From an uncultured bacterium (GTDB lineage: Bacteria; Verrucomicrobiota; Lentisphaeria; Victivallales; UBA1829): a stretch of 64,000 bases of DNA. Below are positions 16,432-25,893 of the stretch, in pieces. The position numbers and the translations under genes were made by a program. The stretch spans positions 1 through 64,000 of the forward strand of contig URNX01000015.1 in NCBI GenBank assembly GCA_900549415.1, written 5' to 3'. Every line of letters begins with the position of its first letter. Position 1 is the first letter of the stretch. The notes beneath the pieces are model-generated. The model worked only from the letters and a program-made list of their open reading frames with translations. It made no database searches and was not told where the DNA came from.

Positions 16432-16469
16432 TTCCAGCATGGGAAATGAATGAAAAGGAGAATTTGAAT

Positions 16470-17996
16470 ATGAAATCTTATTCCGCTGAACGGATGCGCG
16501 GTCTGGACCGCCGCACGATTGATGAATATGGAATTCCGGGACTGACCCTGATGGAAAACGCGGGAAGCGCCGTTGTGCGCGCCGCGATCCGCCTTTCCGC
16601 CGCCGTTTCCGAGCCGGAGTTCGTGATTCTCGCGGGGAAGGGAAACAACGGCGGGGATGCGTATGTCGTTGCGCGCCAGCTGTTTGAACGCCACTATCCG
16701 ATCCGTCTTTTCATGGCGGCGCGTCCCGATGAACTTTCCAGCGACGCCGCGGAGATGTTCGAGTCCATGCCCACCGAACTCCGCAATGCCGCGCTCTTCG
16801 ATTTTCAGCCGGATGACCTCAATGAACACGCGGTCGTGATTGACGGTCTGCTCGGAACCGGAATGCGCGGAGAGGTGCGGGAACCGTTCGCGAGCTGGAT
16901 CCGCTTTGTCAACGGCTCCGGCGCGCCCGTGCTCGCCATTGACATACCCTCCGGTTTGAATGCTGACGACGGTTCCGCCTCGCTCTGCATCCGCGCGGAT
17001 CTGACCGTCACGATGGCGGGAGTCAAGACCGGAATGCTGACCGGAAAGGGACCCGCCGCATGCGGACGCGTGGAGGTTGCGCGCATTGGAATCCCCGATG
17101 AATATCTGGAGGAGGCTGCGGACGGCGTTTCCGTTTTCACCGCGTTCGACGCCCGCGCTCTGCTTCGCCGCGAACCGTTCGATACGTTCAAAAATCAGCG
17201 CGGACACCTCGCGGTGATTGGCGGATCGCGCAATTATGCATCCGCCCCGTTCCTCGCTGCGGAAGCCGGTCTGCGGAGCGGAAGCGGACTCGTCACGGTT
17301 CTTCTGCCCGAAACGGCGGAGATTCACTGCATTGTCCGCAAGGCTCTGATTGTCCGCCGTCTGGAAACGGGCGGTCTTCCGGCCTTCAGCGCGGCTTCGG
17401 TTCCGGAACTGGAAGAGGAATTGGAAAACAAATCCGCGCTTGCGGCCGGACCCGGCATGATGCATCGTCCGGAGACTCTTGTTTTTCTGCGGCGCGTGAT
17501 CCGCAGCGGCGCGCCGATGGTGCTTGACGCCGACGCGTTGAATCTGATCGCTTCCGATCCTTCGCTTCTGGAGGCGCACGGCGGCTCGGTTGTTCTGACT
17601 CCGCATCCCGGCGAGATGAAGCGACTTCAGGAGGCGTTCCGTCTGAACGGTGAAAAATCGCGCGTGGAGCAGGCGGTTGATCTGGCGGTGCGCACGGCGT
17701 GCACGGTGGTGCTGAAGGGCTGCCGGACGGTTGTCGCAAATCCGGACGGCGTTTACAGTCTGAACATGAGCGGCTGTCCTGCGCTCGCCACGGCGGGAAG
17801 CGGCGACACGCTGACGGGGCTTTGCGGTTCGTTTCTTGCGCAGGGATATTCCGGATTCGATGCGGCGCGGCTTGCGGTGTTCATCCACGGTTACGCGGGG
17901 GAACTGCTCTCGCCGTGCGGTTCGCGCGGGGTGATTGCGGACGACCTGGCATCCGCGTGCGCACGCGCCATGCACCGGATACTGCCCGTGGTTTGA
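16470..17996 (+). CDS. nnr: Bifunctional NAD(P)H-hydrate epimerase/dehydratase
   Basis: This 508-residue protein repairs hydrated NAD(P)H. The N-terminal YjeF_N epimerase (about residues 1-210) has GKGNNGGDAYVVARQL near 54-69 and DGLLGTGMRGEVREP near 121-135. The C-terminal ribokinase-like dehydratase (about 220-505) has AVIGGSRNYASAPFLAA, VLTPHPGEMKRL near 372 and the anion-hole segment TAGSGDTLTG near 441-450. The ATG at 16470 has AAAAGGAG upstream. An in-frame extension of 22 codons would begin on the promoter and is not used. It is monocistronic and convergent with the metallophosphoesterase gene, 4 bases away. Confidence 0.94.
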   Translation: MKSYSAERMRGLDRRTIDEYGIPGLTLMENAGSAVVRAAIRLSAAVSEPEFVILAGKGNNGGDAYVVARQLFERHYPIRLFMAARPDELSSDAAEMFESMPTELRNAALFDFQPDDLNEHAVVIDGLLGTGMRGEVREPFASWIRFVNGSGAPVLAIDIPSGLNADDGSASLCIRADLTVTMAGVKTGMLTGKGPAACGRVEVARIGIPDEYLEEAADGVSVFTAFDARALLRREPFDTFKNQRGHLAVIGGSRNYASAPFLAAEAGLRSGSGLVTVLLPETAEIHCIVRKALIVRRLETGGLPAFSAASVPELEEELENKSALAAGPGMMHRPETLVFLRRVIRSGAPMVLDADALNLIASDPSLLEAHGGSVVLTPHPGEMKRLQEAFRLNGEKSRVEQAVDLAVRTACTVVLKGCRTVVANPDGVYSLNMSGCPALATAGSGDTLTGLCGSFLAQGYSGFDAARLAVFIHGYAGELLSPCGSRGVIADDLASACARAMHRILPVV

Positions 17997-18000
17997 GAGC

Positions 18001-18849
18001 TTATTTCCGTTTAATGGTCATCAGGACGACTTCCGGAGGGACGCCGTAGCGGATGCGCAGGAGCGAGGTTCCGATGCCCGATGTGGTGTAGACTTTGCGT
18101 CCGCTGTGCTCGCTGAAGCCGCGGACAATGCCGTAGTCGGAGTAAACTTTGGCCGGGCCGTACAGCGGGAGCACGATCTGTCCCCCGTGGGTGTGACCGG
18201 AGAATGCCAGGGCGAAACCGTTTCTGGATTCGACTGCATGATCCGGAACATGTGCCAGCAGGAAGACTGTTGCGCCGGGTTCCGCCTTGCGGAGCATGCG
18301 CAGCCAGTAGTCGGGATACTCCTCGTCGAGTCCCGCAATCACCAGCGCATCCGCTCCGCGGCGGAGGGTTTCCATCTCATTGCGCAGAACGGTGATCCCG
18401 TTTTTCCGGAGCGTTTCCGCGACGCGCCGGGCGCCGAGGTGCCGTTCGTGGTTTCCCATGACGGCGAAGCGTCCGCCGGGGGCGTGCAGTTTCGCGAGTT
18501 CGCGTCCCGCCTGCGCAATGACGGTCTCGCTCTCTTTCGTTTTGCGGTCGACGAAATCGCCGAGCAGGAAAATGACGTCAGGTTTCTGTTCGTTCGCTAG
18601 CGCGACGGCGCGCCGGAAGAGCGAAAGGTCATCCGGATTCGTCGTCAGATGAAGATCGCTGAGAATGGCGATTTTGTATCCGTCGAACGTTTCCGGAAGT
18701 CCGGGAATTTCCGCGGACTCTTTGACGAGAACGAGCTGATCCGGCTCCACGAAGACGGCGTGCCAGCAGCCCTGAACGAATCCGAAAAGGAAGAGCAGAA
18801 GAAAAATCGCGAGCGATTTTTTCAGAATGCGCATGATTTTCTTCTGCAT
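18001..18849 (-). CDS. Membrane-anchored metallophosphoesterase (YkuE-like)
   Basis: This 282-residue protein begins with a membrane segment (about residues 10-27, LKKSLAIFLLLFLFGFV) followed by a calcineurin-like phosphoesterase domain. The metal-binding blocks are visible in order: LSDLHL near 64, LLGDFVDR near 95, VMGNHE near 128, LAHVPDH near 197 and FSGHTHGGQ near 213. Such proteins (YkuE, LpxG and relatives) act on lipid or nucleotide phosphoesters at the membrane. The substrate is not determined. It is the last gene of the coaE-rho-tgt operon, 8 bases after the tgt stop. Confidence 0.86.
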   Translation of the reverse strand: MQKKIMRILKKSLAIFLLLFLFGFVQGCWHAVFVEPDQLVLVKESAEIPGLPETFDGYKIAILSDLHLTTNPDDLSLFRRAVALANEQKPDVIFLLGDFVDRKTKESETVIAQAGRELAKLHAPGGRFAVMGNHERHLGARRVAETLRKNGITVLRNEMETLRRGADALVIAGLDEEYPDYWLRMLRKAEPGATVFLLAHVPDHAVESRNGFALAFSGHTHGGQIVLPLYGPAKVYSDYGIVRGFSEHSGRKVYTTSGIGTSLLRIRYGVPPEVVLMTIKRK

Positions 18850-18857
18850 ACGATCCC

Positions 18858-19954
<1,097 letters not shown>

Positions 19955-19955
<1 letters not shown>

Positions 19956-20503
19956 CAGAGTGCGATCATTTGGAATTTGAGAGTTTTGAGCTGTTCTTCG
20001 GTCGTGCCGAGCGCCGCGGCGAGAGCGTAGGCGAAGTCGAATGCCGCGCCCGGCCCCTTTCCGGTGACGACGTTGCGGTCGGTTTCCGCGCGCGCTCCGG
20101 TGTAGACGAGTCCGGGAGCCATCTGCTCCGAACCCGGGTACCCCGTTACGCGGCGCTCCGCTGTGATTCCGGCTTTGTGCAGGACGATCGGAGCGGCGCA
20201 GATTGCGGAAACGGTTTTCCCCGCTTCATAGAGTTTGCGGAGCAGTGCGATGACGGCGGGGCAGTCCCGCAGATTGGTGGAGCCGGGCATTCCTCCGGGC
20301 AGAAAAACGGCGTCGAGCGAATCCGCATCGAGATCCGCGATTCCGCATTGCGGCGTGGCGCGGATCCCGTGGGCGCCGGTGACGGTTCCCGGTTTGATTC
20401 CGGCGGTGATCACCTCGTATCCGAGACGTTTCAGAATATCGGACGGTACGACAGCTTCGATTTCCTCGAATCCGTCGGCGAGCAGAACGGCGACAGTTTT
20501 CAT
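19955..20503 (-). CDS. DJ-1/PfpI family protein
   Basis: This 182-residue protein has the DJ-1/PfpI glutamine-amidotransferase-like fold. The conserved acid is in ADGFEEIEAV near residues 9-18. The nucleophile-elbow cysteine is in VSAICAAPIVL near 99-109, and LPGGMPGSTNLR is near 67. DJ-1 family enzymes act as glyoxalase III or protein deglycases, or as redox sensors, and the exact role is not visible. The ATG at 20503 overlaps the stop of the upstream fusion gene by 4 bases and has GGGAG before it. Confidence 0.87.
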
Positions 20504-22419
20504 TTTGACTCCCTGCAAAGTTTGATTCGTGCGGGCAGAACCTCACGCGCTTTCGCGCAGAGTTCTTTCAGCAATGTAAACGCAAACGGCGAATTTTCAA
20601 GTCCGTCGGCGAGAAGTTCAAGACACGGCGCGGCGTAATCCAGATATTTCATTTTCCCCTTGGTCAGCGAGAGGAAACCGTAGGCTCCGAGCGCCTGCAT
20701 GCTGCGCTGGAGCGAGGCGAGCGCATAATGCCGCCGGAACTCCTCCGCATTCACCGGATAGGCCAGTCCTGCAAGTGCGGCGCGGTACTCTTCACAGAGT
20801 GTATCGCGCATGGCTGCGGGGATGTTCATGTACGGGTCTTTCAGCAGAGCCGCAAGGTCATACGCATAAGGCGCGAGCCGCGCACCCTGATAATCGACAA
20901 AACGGATTCTGCCGTTGTGCTCCAGAATGTTCTGGGACTGGAAGTCGCGGTGGATCAGCAGATACGGCGCGCGCTCGTTCTCCTGCGCCAGCAGAAGCAG
21001 TTCACGGTCCAGTTCCGCATTTTCCGTTTTGCTGAATTCAAATCCGCAGATACGGCGGAAGAAATTTTCGCGGCAGTAGCTGGTCTCCCAGAGCAGAAGC
21101 GGACGCGCAAAGACGCGGATCTCCTGCGCATCGGTGTCGAGTGCGGCGGTTCCGCGCACCTGGAATTCCGCAAGTGCATGGACGATCCGGCGGTAAAGTT
21201 CCAGATTCTCCGTTTCGCGTCCATGCGCGATGCGCCAGATTGTGCGGACGCCGAGATCCTCCATCAGAACGGTGAAGGTCGCAGGGTCGCTCTCGTAAAT
21301 TTCCGGCGTGAAGAGATTATGGCGGTTGAAGAAACGTCCGAGCTGCACGAAACGTCTGAAGTCGGCGTCTTTCGCACTGGAGATCATCAGGATTTTCGAG
21401 GGTTCGCCCGTGCGCCGGAACCGGAGAAAACGCCGGTCGGATCCCTGTTCCTCCAGCGAGCTGACGCACCAGTCATGCGGCAGATTTTTGACAAACGGCA
21501 GCTGGGAGACAAAGCGGGTTTCGCGGTGAACTGCTCCGCGTTCCGTCAGCACTTCCCAGCGGTGAACGCCGCGGACGACGGCATTGTCGAGCACAATGCA
21601 GTTTTCGAGATGCGCCCCGGGTTCGATTTCCGCATTTTTCCCGATGGAGACGAAGCCGCCGAACTGCGTATCCGGAGCAATCCGCGCACCCGGCTCCGCA
21701 TGTACGGAGTGTCCGAGCAGACGCGCGTGGATGTCGAAGTACTGCTGGAAAGAGCCGATGTCGCACCAGAGATAACCGGAGTCCGGAAAGAAGGCGCGGA
21801 GTTTGCATCCGGCCTCAATCGCCTTGACCCAGGCGTCGACGATGGAGCAGCTGCACGGGCGGTCCGGCAGGAATTCGAAGAAGCGGGGGGAATAGAGGGA
21901 GACGCACGCATAAGTCATGGGCGTGCCGTCCGTGTTTCCCTCCGGACGGTTTCCGATCGCGCGGATTGCGCCGTCTTTGACGAACACGCGGTTTTCTGGG
22001 CCGTCGACCATTGCCATGGTGACGGCCGCGCCGGATTCGAGGTGTTCACGGATCATGCGCTTGAGATCGAAATCGTTGACGGCGTCGCAGTTGTGCAGCA
22101 GGAAACAGTCGCAATCCGCGAGGAGTTCTTTTGCATTGACGAGCGGGCCGCCGGTTCCGAGAATTTCGGGTTCATCGAAGAGTGTGACGGAATCGGCGTA
22201 TTCCGATTCCGCCGCGCATGCCGCGACCTGTTCCCGGAGGTGATGCGTGTTGACGGCGATGCGGTCGACGCCCGCGTTTTTGAGCCGGCGGAAGATACGG
22301 GCGAGCATCGGTGTTCCCGCGATGGGGAGCACCGGTTTCGGATGTATTTCCGTCAGCGGGGCGAGCCTGGAGCCGAACCCCGCCGCGAGAACGATTGCGT
22401 TGATCTTCACCGTTCCCAC
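20500..22419 (-). CDS. Fused nucleotidyltransferase (MurU-like) and sugar kinase (AmgK-like)
   Basis: This 639-residue protein has two enzyme domains. Residues 1-230 are a nucleotidyltransferase with IVLAAGFGSRLAPLTEIHPK at about 9-28 and the metal aspartate in LLHNCDAVND near 107. A short left-handed-beta-helix-like tail follows to about 290. Residues 310-600 are an APH-type phosphotransferase with IHRDFQSQNI near 486 and FVDYQGARLAPYAYDLA near 503. In Pseudomonas, separate AmgK and MurU turn N-acetylmuramic acid into UDP-MurNAc in wall recycling, and this looks like the fused pair. The start is GTG at 22419; a GTG three codons later is possible. Confidence 0.84.
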   Translation of the reverse strand: MGTVKINAIVLAAGFGSRLAPLTEIHPKPVLPIAGTPMLARIFRRLKNAGVDRIAVNTHHLREQVAACAAESEYADSVTLFDEPEILGTGGPLVNAKELLADCDCFLLHNCDAVNDFDLKRMIREHLESGAAVTMAMVDGPENRVFVKDGAIRAIGNRPEGNTDGTPMTYACVSLYSPRFFEFLPDRPCSCSIVDAWVKAIEAGCKLRAFFPDSGYLWCDIGSFQQYFDIHARLLGHSVHAEPGARIAPDTQFGGFVSIGKNAEIEPGAHLENCIVLDNAVVRGVHRWEVLTERGAVHRETRFVSQLPFVKNLPHDWCVSSLEEQGSDRRFLRFRRTGEPSKILMISSAKDADFRRFVQLGRFFNRHNLFTPEIYESDPATFTVLMEDLGVRTIWRIAHGRETENLELYRRIVHALAEFQVRGTAALDTDAQEIRVFARPLLLWETSYCRENFFRRICGFEFSKTENAELDRELLLLAQENERAPYLLIHRDFQSQNILEHNGRIRFVDYQGARLAPYAYDLAALLKDPYMNIPAAMRDTLCEEYRAALAGLAYPVNAEEFRRHYALASLQRSMQALGAYGFLSLTKGKMKYLDYAAPCLELLADGLENSPFAFTLLKELCAKAREVLPARIKLCRESK

Positions 22420-22428
22420 CGCCTTCCG

Positions 22429-24558
22429 TCAGTTGCTGATCTGGAGGGTCATGAGGAATTCGGCGTTGGTCTTGACCTTCTTCATTTTGCCGAGAATCAG
22501 CTCCATGGCCTCGACGGGCGGGACGCCGTTCATGGCTTTGCGGAGGGTCCAGACGCGCTGGAGTTCATCCGGATGGAGCAGGAGTTCCTCTTTGCGGGTT
22601 CCGCTCTGCTCCATGTTGATTGCGGGATAAACGCGCTTGTCGACCAGGTGGCGGTCGAGGTGCAGTTCCATGTTGCCGGTTCCCTTGAACTCTTCGAAGA
22701 TGACTTCATCCATCTTGCTTCCGGTGTCGATGAGCGCGGTTGCGATGATGGTGAGGCTGCCGTGGTTTTCGATGTTTCGCGCAGCGCCGAAGAAGCGTTT
22801 GGGCTTGTGGAGCGCATTGGCGTCGACGCCGCCGGAAAGGATCTTGCCGGAGTGCGGCTGAAGGGTGTTGTAGGCGCGCGCCAGACGGGTGATGGAGTCG
22901 AGAAGAATGACGACGTCCTTCTTGTATTCCACGAGGCGTTTCGCCTTTTCGATGACCATTTCGGCAACCTGGACGTGGCGTTCGGGGGGCTCGTCGAAGG
23001 TGGAGCTGACGACTTCCGCATCGACGCACTGCTTCATGTCGGTGACTTCTTCAGGGCGTTCGTCGATGAGCAGAACGATGAGCTGGACTTCCGGGTTGTT
23101 TTTGCGGATTGCATTTGCGATTTTCTGCATGAGCACGGTTTTACCGGTTCGCGGCGGGGCGACGATGAGTCCGCGCTGTCCCTTGCCGATCGGGGTGACG
23201 AGGTCGACCACGCGTGTGGAGAGGTTTTCCGGGTCGTTTTCCAGGATCAGGCGCTGAGTCGGGAAGTAGGGGGTCAGGTTGCTGAACGGGATGATGTCGC
23301 GTTTCTTCTCCGGCGGCTCGTGGTTGATGCTGTCGACTTTGAGCATGGCGAAGAAGCGTTCTTTTTCGCGTGGGGGACGGATCTGTCCGGAGATGAAGTC
23401 GCCGGTCTTGACGGAGAAGCGGCGGATCTGCGAGGGGCTGAGATAGATGTCCTCGGAGGAGGGCAGGTAGCTGTAAGCCTGGGAGCGCAGGAATCCGAAG
23501 CCGTCGGGCAGGATTTCTAGGAAGCCGCTGCCGTAGACCGCGCCGCTGCGTTCGGTGGTGACGCGGAGGATTTCAAACACGAGCTTGGATTTTTCAAGAG
23601 CGCCGACGCCTTCGATGCCGAGATCGTGCGCCATGGCGGTGAGCTCCTGCATGGATTTCTCCTGCATGTCGGTGATGTTGAGATCGGGCGCTTTTTCGCG
23701 GACGACGGGCGGCTGCTGTTGCTGTTCGGGCGCGGGGATGTTCTGTTCCGCATTCACCGGCTGCATGGGTGCGGGCGCAGGAGCCTGCTGACTCTGCTGA
23801 TTCTGCTGGAACTGCGGCTGGTACTGCGAAGCCTGGTAGCGGTTGTTGTTCGGAACGAAGCGGCGGTTGTTATTGTTGTTATTGTTCCGGTTGTAGCGGT
23901 TGTTCTGCTGGCCGTTGTTATTGTTCTGGTTGAAATGGCGGCGGTCGCCGTTGTTGTTATAGCGGTCGTTGTTATTGTTGTAGCGGTCGCCGTTGTTTTC
24001 ACGGCGCTGGTAATTGTTGTTTTCGCGTCGCTGATAATTGTTGTCGCGCGGCTGATAGCTGTTTTCTCTCTGCGGATAATTTTCGCGGGGGAGATAGGGG
24101 GCCTCGTCGCGGAAATCGACCGGCTGGGCGGGGACGGGTGCGGGACGCGGCGCATTGAAGTCGGCGCCTTCCTCGTAGGGGGTCTTGTCCTCATTCTGAT
24201 ACGGTGCGGAGGTTTCAGAGGGCTCGACGGGAACGACGGTGGGGGGAACGAGCAGATCGGGCTGGACGTTTTCCGGAATCGGTTCGATTTCGGGTTCCGC
24301 TGCGGGTTCGCGGCGGCGGATGCTGCGTTTCGGCTGCGGCATCGGAATGGTTTCCTGTTCCAGATTCAGATTTCCCGTTTCGGATGCTTGCTTTTCAAGC
24401 GGTTTTTCCGCGGGGACTGCCGCCGCGGCTTCCGCTTCCTTGCGCACTTTGGGCGGACGTCCTCTGCGCGGTTTGGGCGCGGGATTCGGGTTCTGGGCTT
24501 CCGGTACGGGCTCCGCGGGGACTGCCTGCGGAATCTGCTGTTCGTTTTCGTTTTCCAT
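22429..24558 (-). CDS. rho: Transcription termination factor Rho with long N-terminal extension
   Basis: This 709-residue Rho is about 290 residues longer than the E. coli protein. The added part begins with an AT-hook-like RRGRPPKVRK near residues 30-40, an acidic/proline stretch, and an Asn/Arg/Gln-rich low-complexity segment at about 155-285. The Rho_N helix region (about 290-330), the cold-shock-like RNA-binding domain (GFGFLRSQAYSYLPSSEDIY) and the ATPase core follow. The core has Walker A APPRTGKTV and Walker B VVILLDSITRLARAYN. The ATG at 24558 has GGAGAA upstream. It lies 41 bases after coaE. Confidence 0.95.
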   Translation of the reverse strand: MENENEQQIPQAVPAEPVPEAQNPNPAPKPRRGRPPKVRKEAEAAAAVPAEKPLEKQASETGNLNLEQETIPMPQPKRSIRRREPAAEPEIEPIPENVQPDLLVPPTVVPVEPSETSAPYQNEDKTPYEEGADFNAPRPAPVPAQPVDFRDEAPYLPRENYPQRENSYQPRDNNYQRRENNNYQRRENNGDRYNNNNDRYNNNGDRRHFNQNNNNGQQNNRYNRNNNNNNNRRFVPNNNRYQASQYQPQFQQNQQSQQAPAPAPMQPVNAEQNIPAPEQQQQPPVVREKAPDLNITDMQEKSMQELTAMAHDLGIEGVGALEKSKLVFEILRVTTERSGAVYGSGFLEILPDGFGFLRSQAYSYLPSSEDIYLSPSQIRRFSVKTGDFISGQIRPPREKERFFAMLKVDSINHEPPEKKRDIIPFSNLTPYFPTQRLILENDPENLSTRVVDLVTPIGKGQRGLIVAPPRTGKTVLMQKIANAIRKNNPEVQLIVLLIDERPEEVTDMKQCVDAEVVSSTFDEPPERHVQVAEMVIEKAKRLVEYKKDVVILLDSITRLARAYNTLQPHSGKILSGGVDANALHKPKRFFGAARNIENHGSLTIIATALIDTGSKMDEVIFEEFKGTGNMELHLDRHLVDKRVYPAINMEQSGTRKEELLLHPDELQRVWTLRKAMNGVPPVEAMELILGKMKKVKTNAEFLMTLQISN

Positions 24559-24599
24559 CGTTTGATGTTCTCCGGGGTTGCTATATGAATTTATGTTGT

Positions 24600-25184
24600 T
24601 TATTTCAGAATGCGGTTCAGTTCCGCGCATTGTCTTTTCAGGTTTTCCATATCCGAATGGTTGATGATGCCGTAATCCGCCAGCTCCAGCTTTTTCGCAG
24701 CGGGAATCTGACTCTGTATCCGGAATTCCGCATGTTCTCGGCTCCAGCCTCGGGCGAGCAGACGCTCCATCTGAATTTCCGGCGGCGTCCAGACCGCAAT
24801 GGTCTCATCCACCAGTTTTTCCCATCCGCATTCGAACAGGAGCGGAACGTCGAACATCACCCGGCTGTCTTCCGGGAACGAGGCAACGAGTTTTTCCGCC
24901 TCGCGGTTGATGAACGGATGCACGATCTGCTCCAGCCATTTGCGTTCCGCTTCATCGGCGAAGACGATTTCCGCAACGGCTTTCTTCTCGGTTGTGCCGT
25001 CGGCTGCGATGACGCGTCCGCCCCAGCGCTCTCGCAGGAGCGGGTGAATGCCCGATTCCGGATTGCTGTGCAGCGCGCCGCAGATGGCGTCCGCATCGAC
25101 AGCTTTCCAGCCGAATTCCAGAAAAATTTTTAAAACCGTGGATTTGCCGCACCCGGCGGCTCCGGTCAAACCTGTCCTTTTCAA
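24600..25184 (-). CDS. coaE: Dephospho-CoA kinase
   Basis: This 194-residue enzyme phosphorylates dephospho-CoA in the last step of CoA synthesis. The P-loop GAAGCGKST is at residues 8-16. AVDADAICGALH is the substrate aspartate region near 28-39. VMFDVPLLFECGWE near 109-122 is the family signature. The start is TTG at 25184, giving the usual short N-terminus before the P-loop, with GGAG nine bases upstream. It heads the operon that continues with rho, and its promoter is at 25285-25312. Confidence 0.9.
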   Translation of the reverse strand: MKRTGLTGAAGCGKSTVLKIFLEFGWKAVDADAICGALHSNPESGIHPLLRERWGGRVIAADGTTEKKAVAEIVFADEAERKWLEQIVHPFINREAEKLVASFPEDSRVMFDVPLLFECGWEKLVDETIAVWTPPEIQMERLLARGWSREHAEFRIQSQIPAAKKLELADYGIINHSDMENLKRQCAELNRILK

Positions 25185-25284
25185 AGAAAAATCTCCAGCG
25201 GAATATTCTCGGCAGTAGTTGATACTGCAAAATTTCGGGAAATAAAAAGACCAGACGTATGGAACTGATCAAAAACAATGCTAT

Positions 25285-25312
25285 ATTGTACCATAAAAAA
25301 AGAAAAAGTCAA
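25285..25312 (-). promoter_or_regulatory. Promoter of the coaE-rho operon
   Basis: TTGACT (25307-25312) and TACAAT (25285-25290) are spaced by 16 bases on the minus strand, giving a leader of roughly 95 bases before coaE. A divergent plus-strand promoter for the NUDIX gene must lie in the same 157-base gap, but I see no clear box pair. Confidence 0.62.
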
Positions 25313-25341
25313 GTTTTTTTTCTGAAGAGGAGGTATTTTTA

Positions 25342-25887
25342 ATGAAAATAACAGGAAGAAAAGAACTCGGAGCGGGGAAATGGCTTGCTCTCGAACAGCT
25401 GGAATATACCGATTTCGAGAATAAAACCCGTTTCTGGGAAACCGTCTCGCGGAAACGCTGCGCCGGCGCCGTCGTTCTCATCGTCGAACTTCTGCCCTCG
25501 CACCGCCTGATCCTGATCCGCCAGTACCGCCCGCCTGCGGATGCTCTCCTGATCGAGTTTCCCGCCGGTCTCATCGACCCCGGCGAAACGCCCGAATCCG
25601 CCGCCCTCCGTGAACTGCGCGAGGAGACCGGATACATAGGAACCATTCGCGAGCTGCTTCCTCCGGCTTACAACTCCCCCGGTCTCACCGGCGAATTCGT
25701 CGTTCCTGTCCTGATGGAAGTCGACGAAACCGCGCAGGGGGAACTTAAAACCGATTTCGACGACTCCGAGCACATCGAAACCTTCCTTGTTCCCCGCTCC
25801 GGGCTTCCCGCATTCCTCCGGAAAGCCGTCGAAGAGGGCGCGAAAATCGACGCGAAAGTCATGGCGTACGCGCTCGCCCTGCGGTGA
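25342..25887 (+). CDS. NUDIX hydrolase, ADP-ribose pyrophosphatase-like
   Basis: This 181-residue protein has a complete Nudix box starting GLIDPGETPESAALRE and ending LREETGY, at about residues 75-97. The upstream LIEFPAG segment is typical of ADP-ribose and nucleotide-sugar pyrophosphatases (NudF/NUDT5 type). These split ADP-ribose into AMP and ribose 5-phosphate. The ATG has GAGGAGG upstream. It is followed by dinB after 6 bases, so the two are probably co-transcribed. Confidence 0.87.
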   Translation: MKITGRKELGAGKWLALEQLEYTDFENKTRFWETVSRKRCAGAVVLIVELLPSHRLILIRQYRPPADALLIEFPAGLIDPGETPESAALRELREETGYIGTIRELLPPAYNSPGLTGEFVVPVLMEVDETAQGELKTDFDDSEHIETFLVPRSGLPAFLRKAVEEGAKIDAKVMAYALALR

Positions 25888-25893
25888 CCTTTC

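Noticed and set aside
20728..23520. A 930-codon open frame opposite MurU-AmgK and rho
   Set aside because: It covers two well-supported minus-strand genes, has no ribosome site or family motif, and is the kind of antisense frame produced by G+C-rich codon use.
23780..24100. Dense GTT/TTG-rich repeats resembling a microsatellite or CRISPR-like array
   Set aside because: On the minus strand this is in-frame Asn/Arg/Gln-rich coding sequence of Rho. Units are irregular, with no spacers.
25200..25341. A LexA-type box controlling NUDIX-dinB
   Set aside because: I looked for CTG/GAAC-type inverted repeats and saw none, so SOS control of dinB is not claimed.
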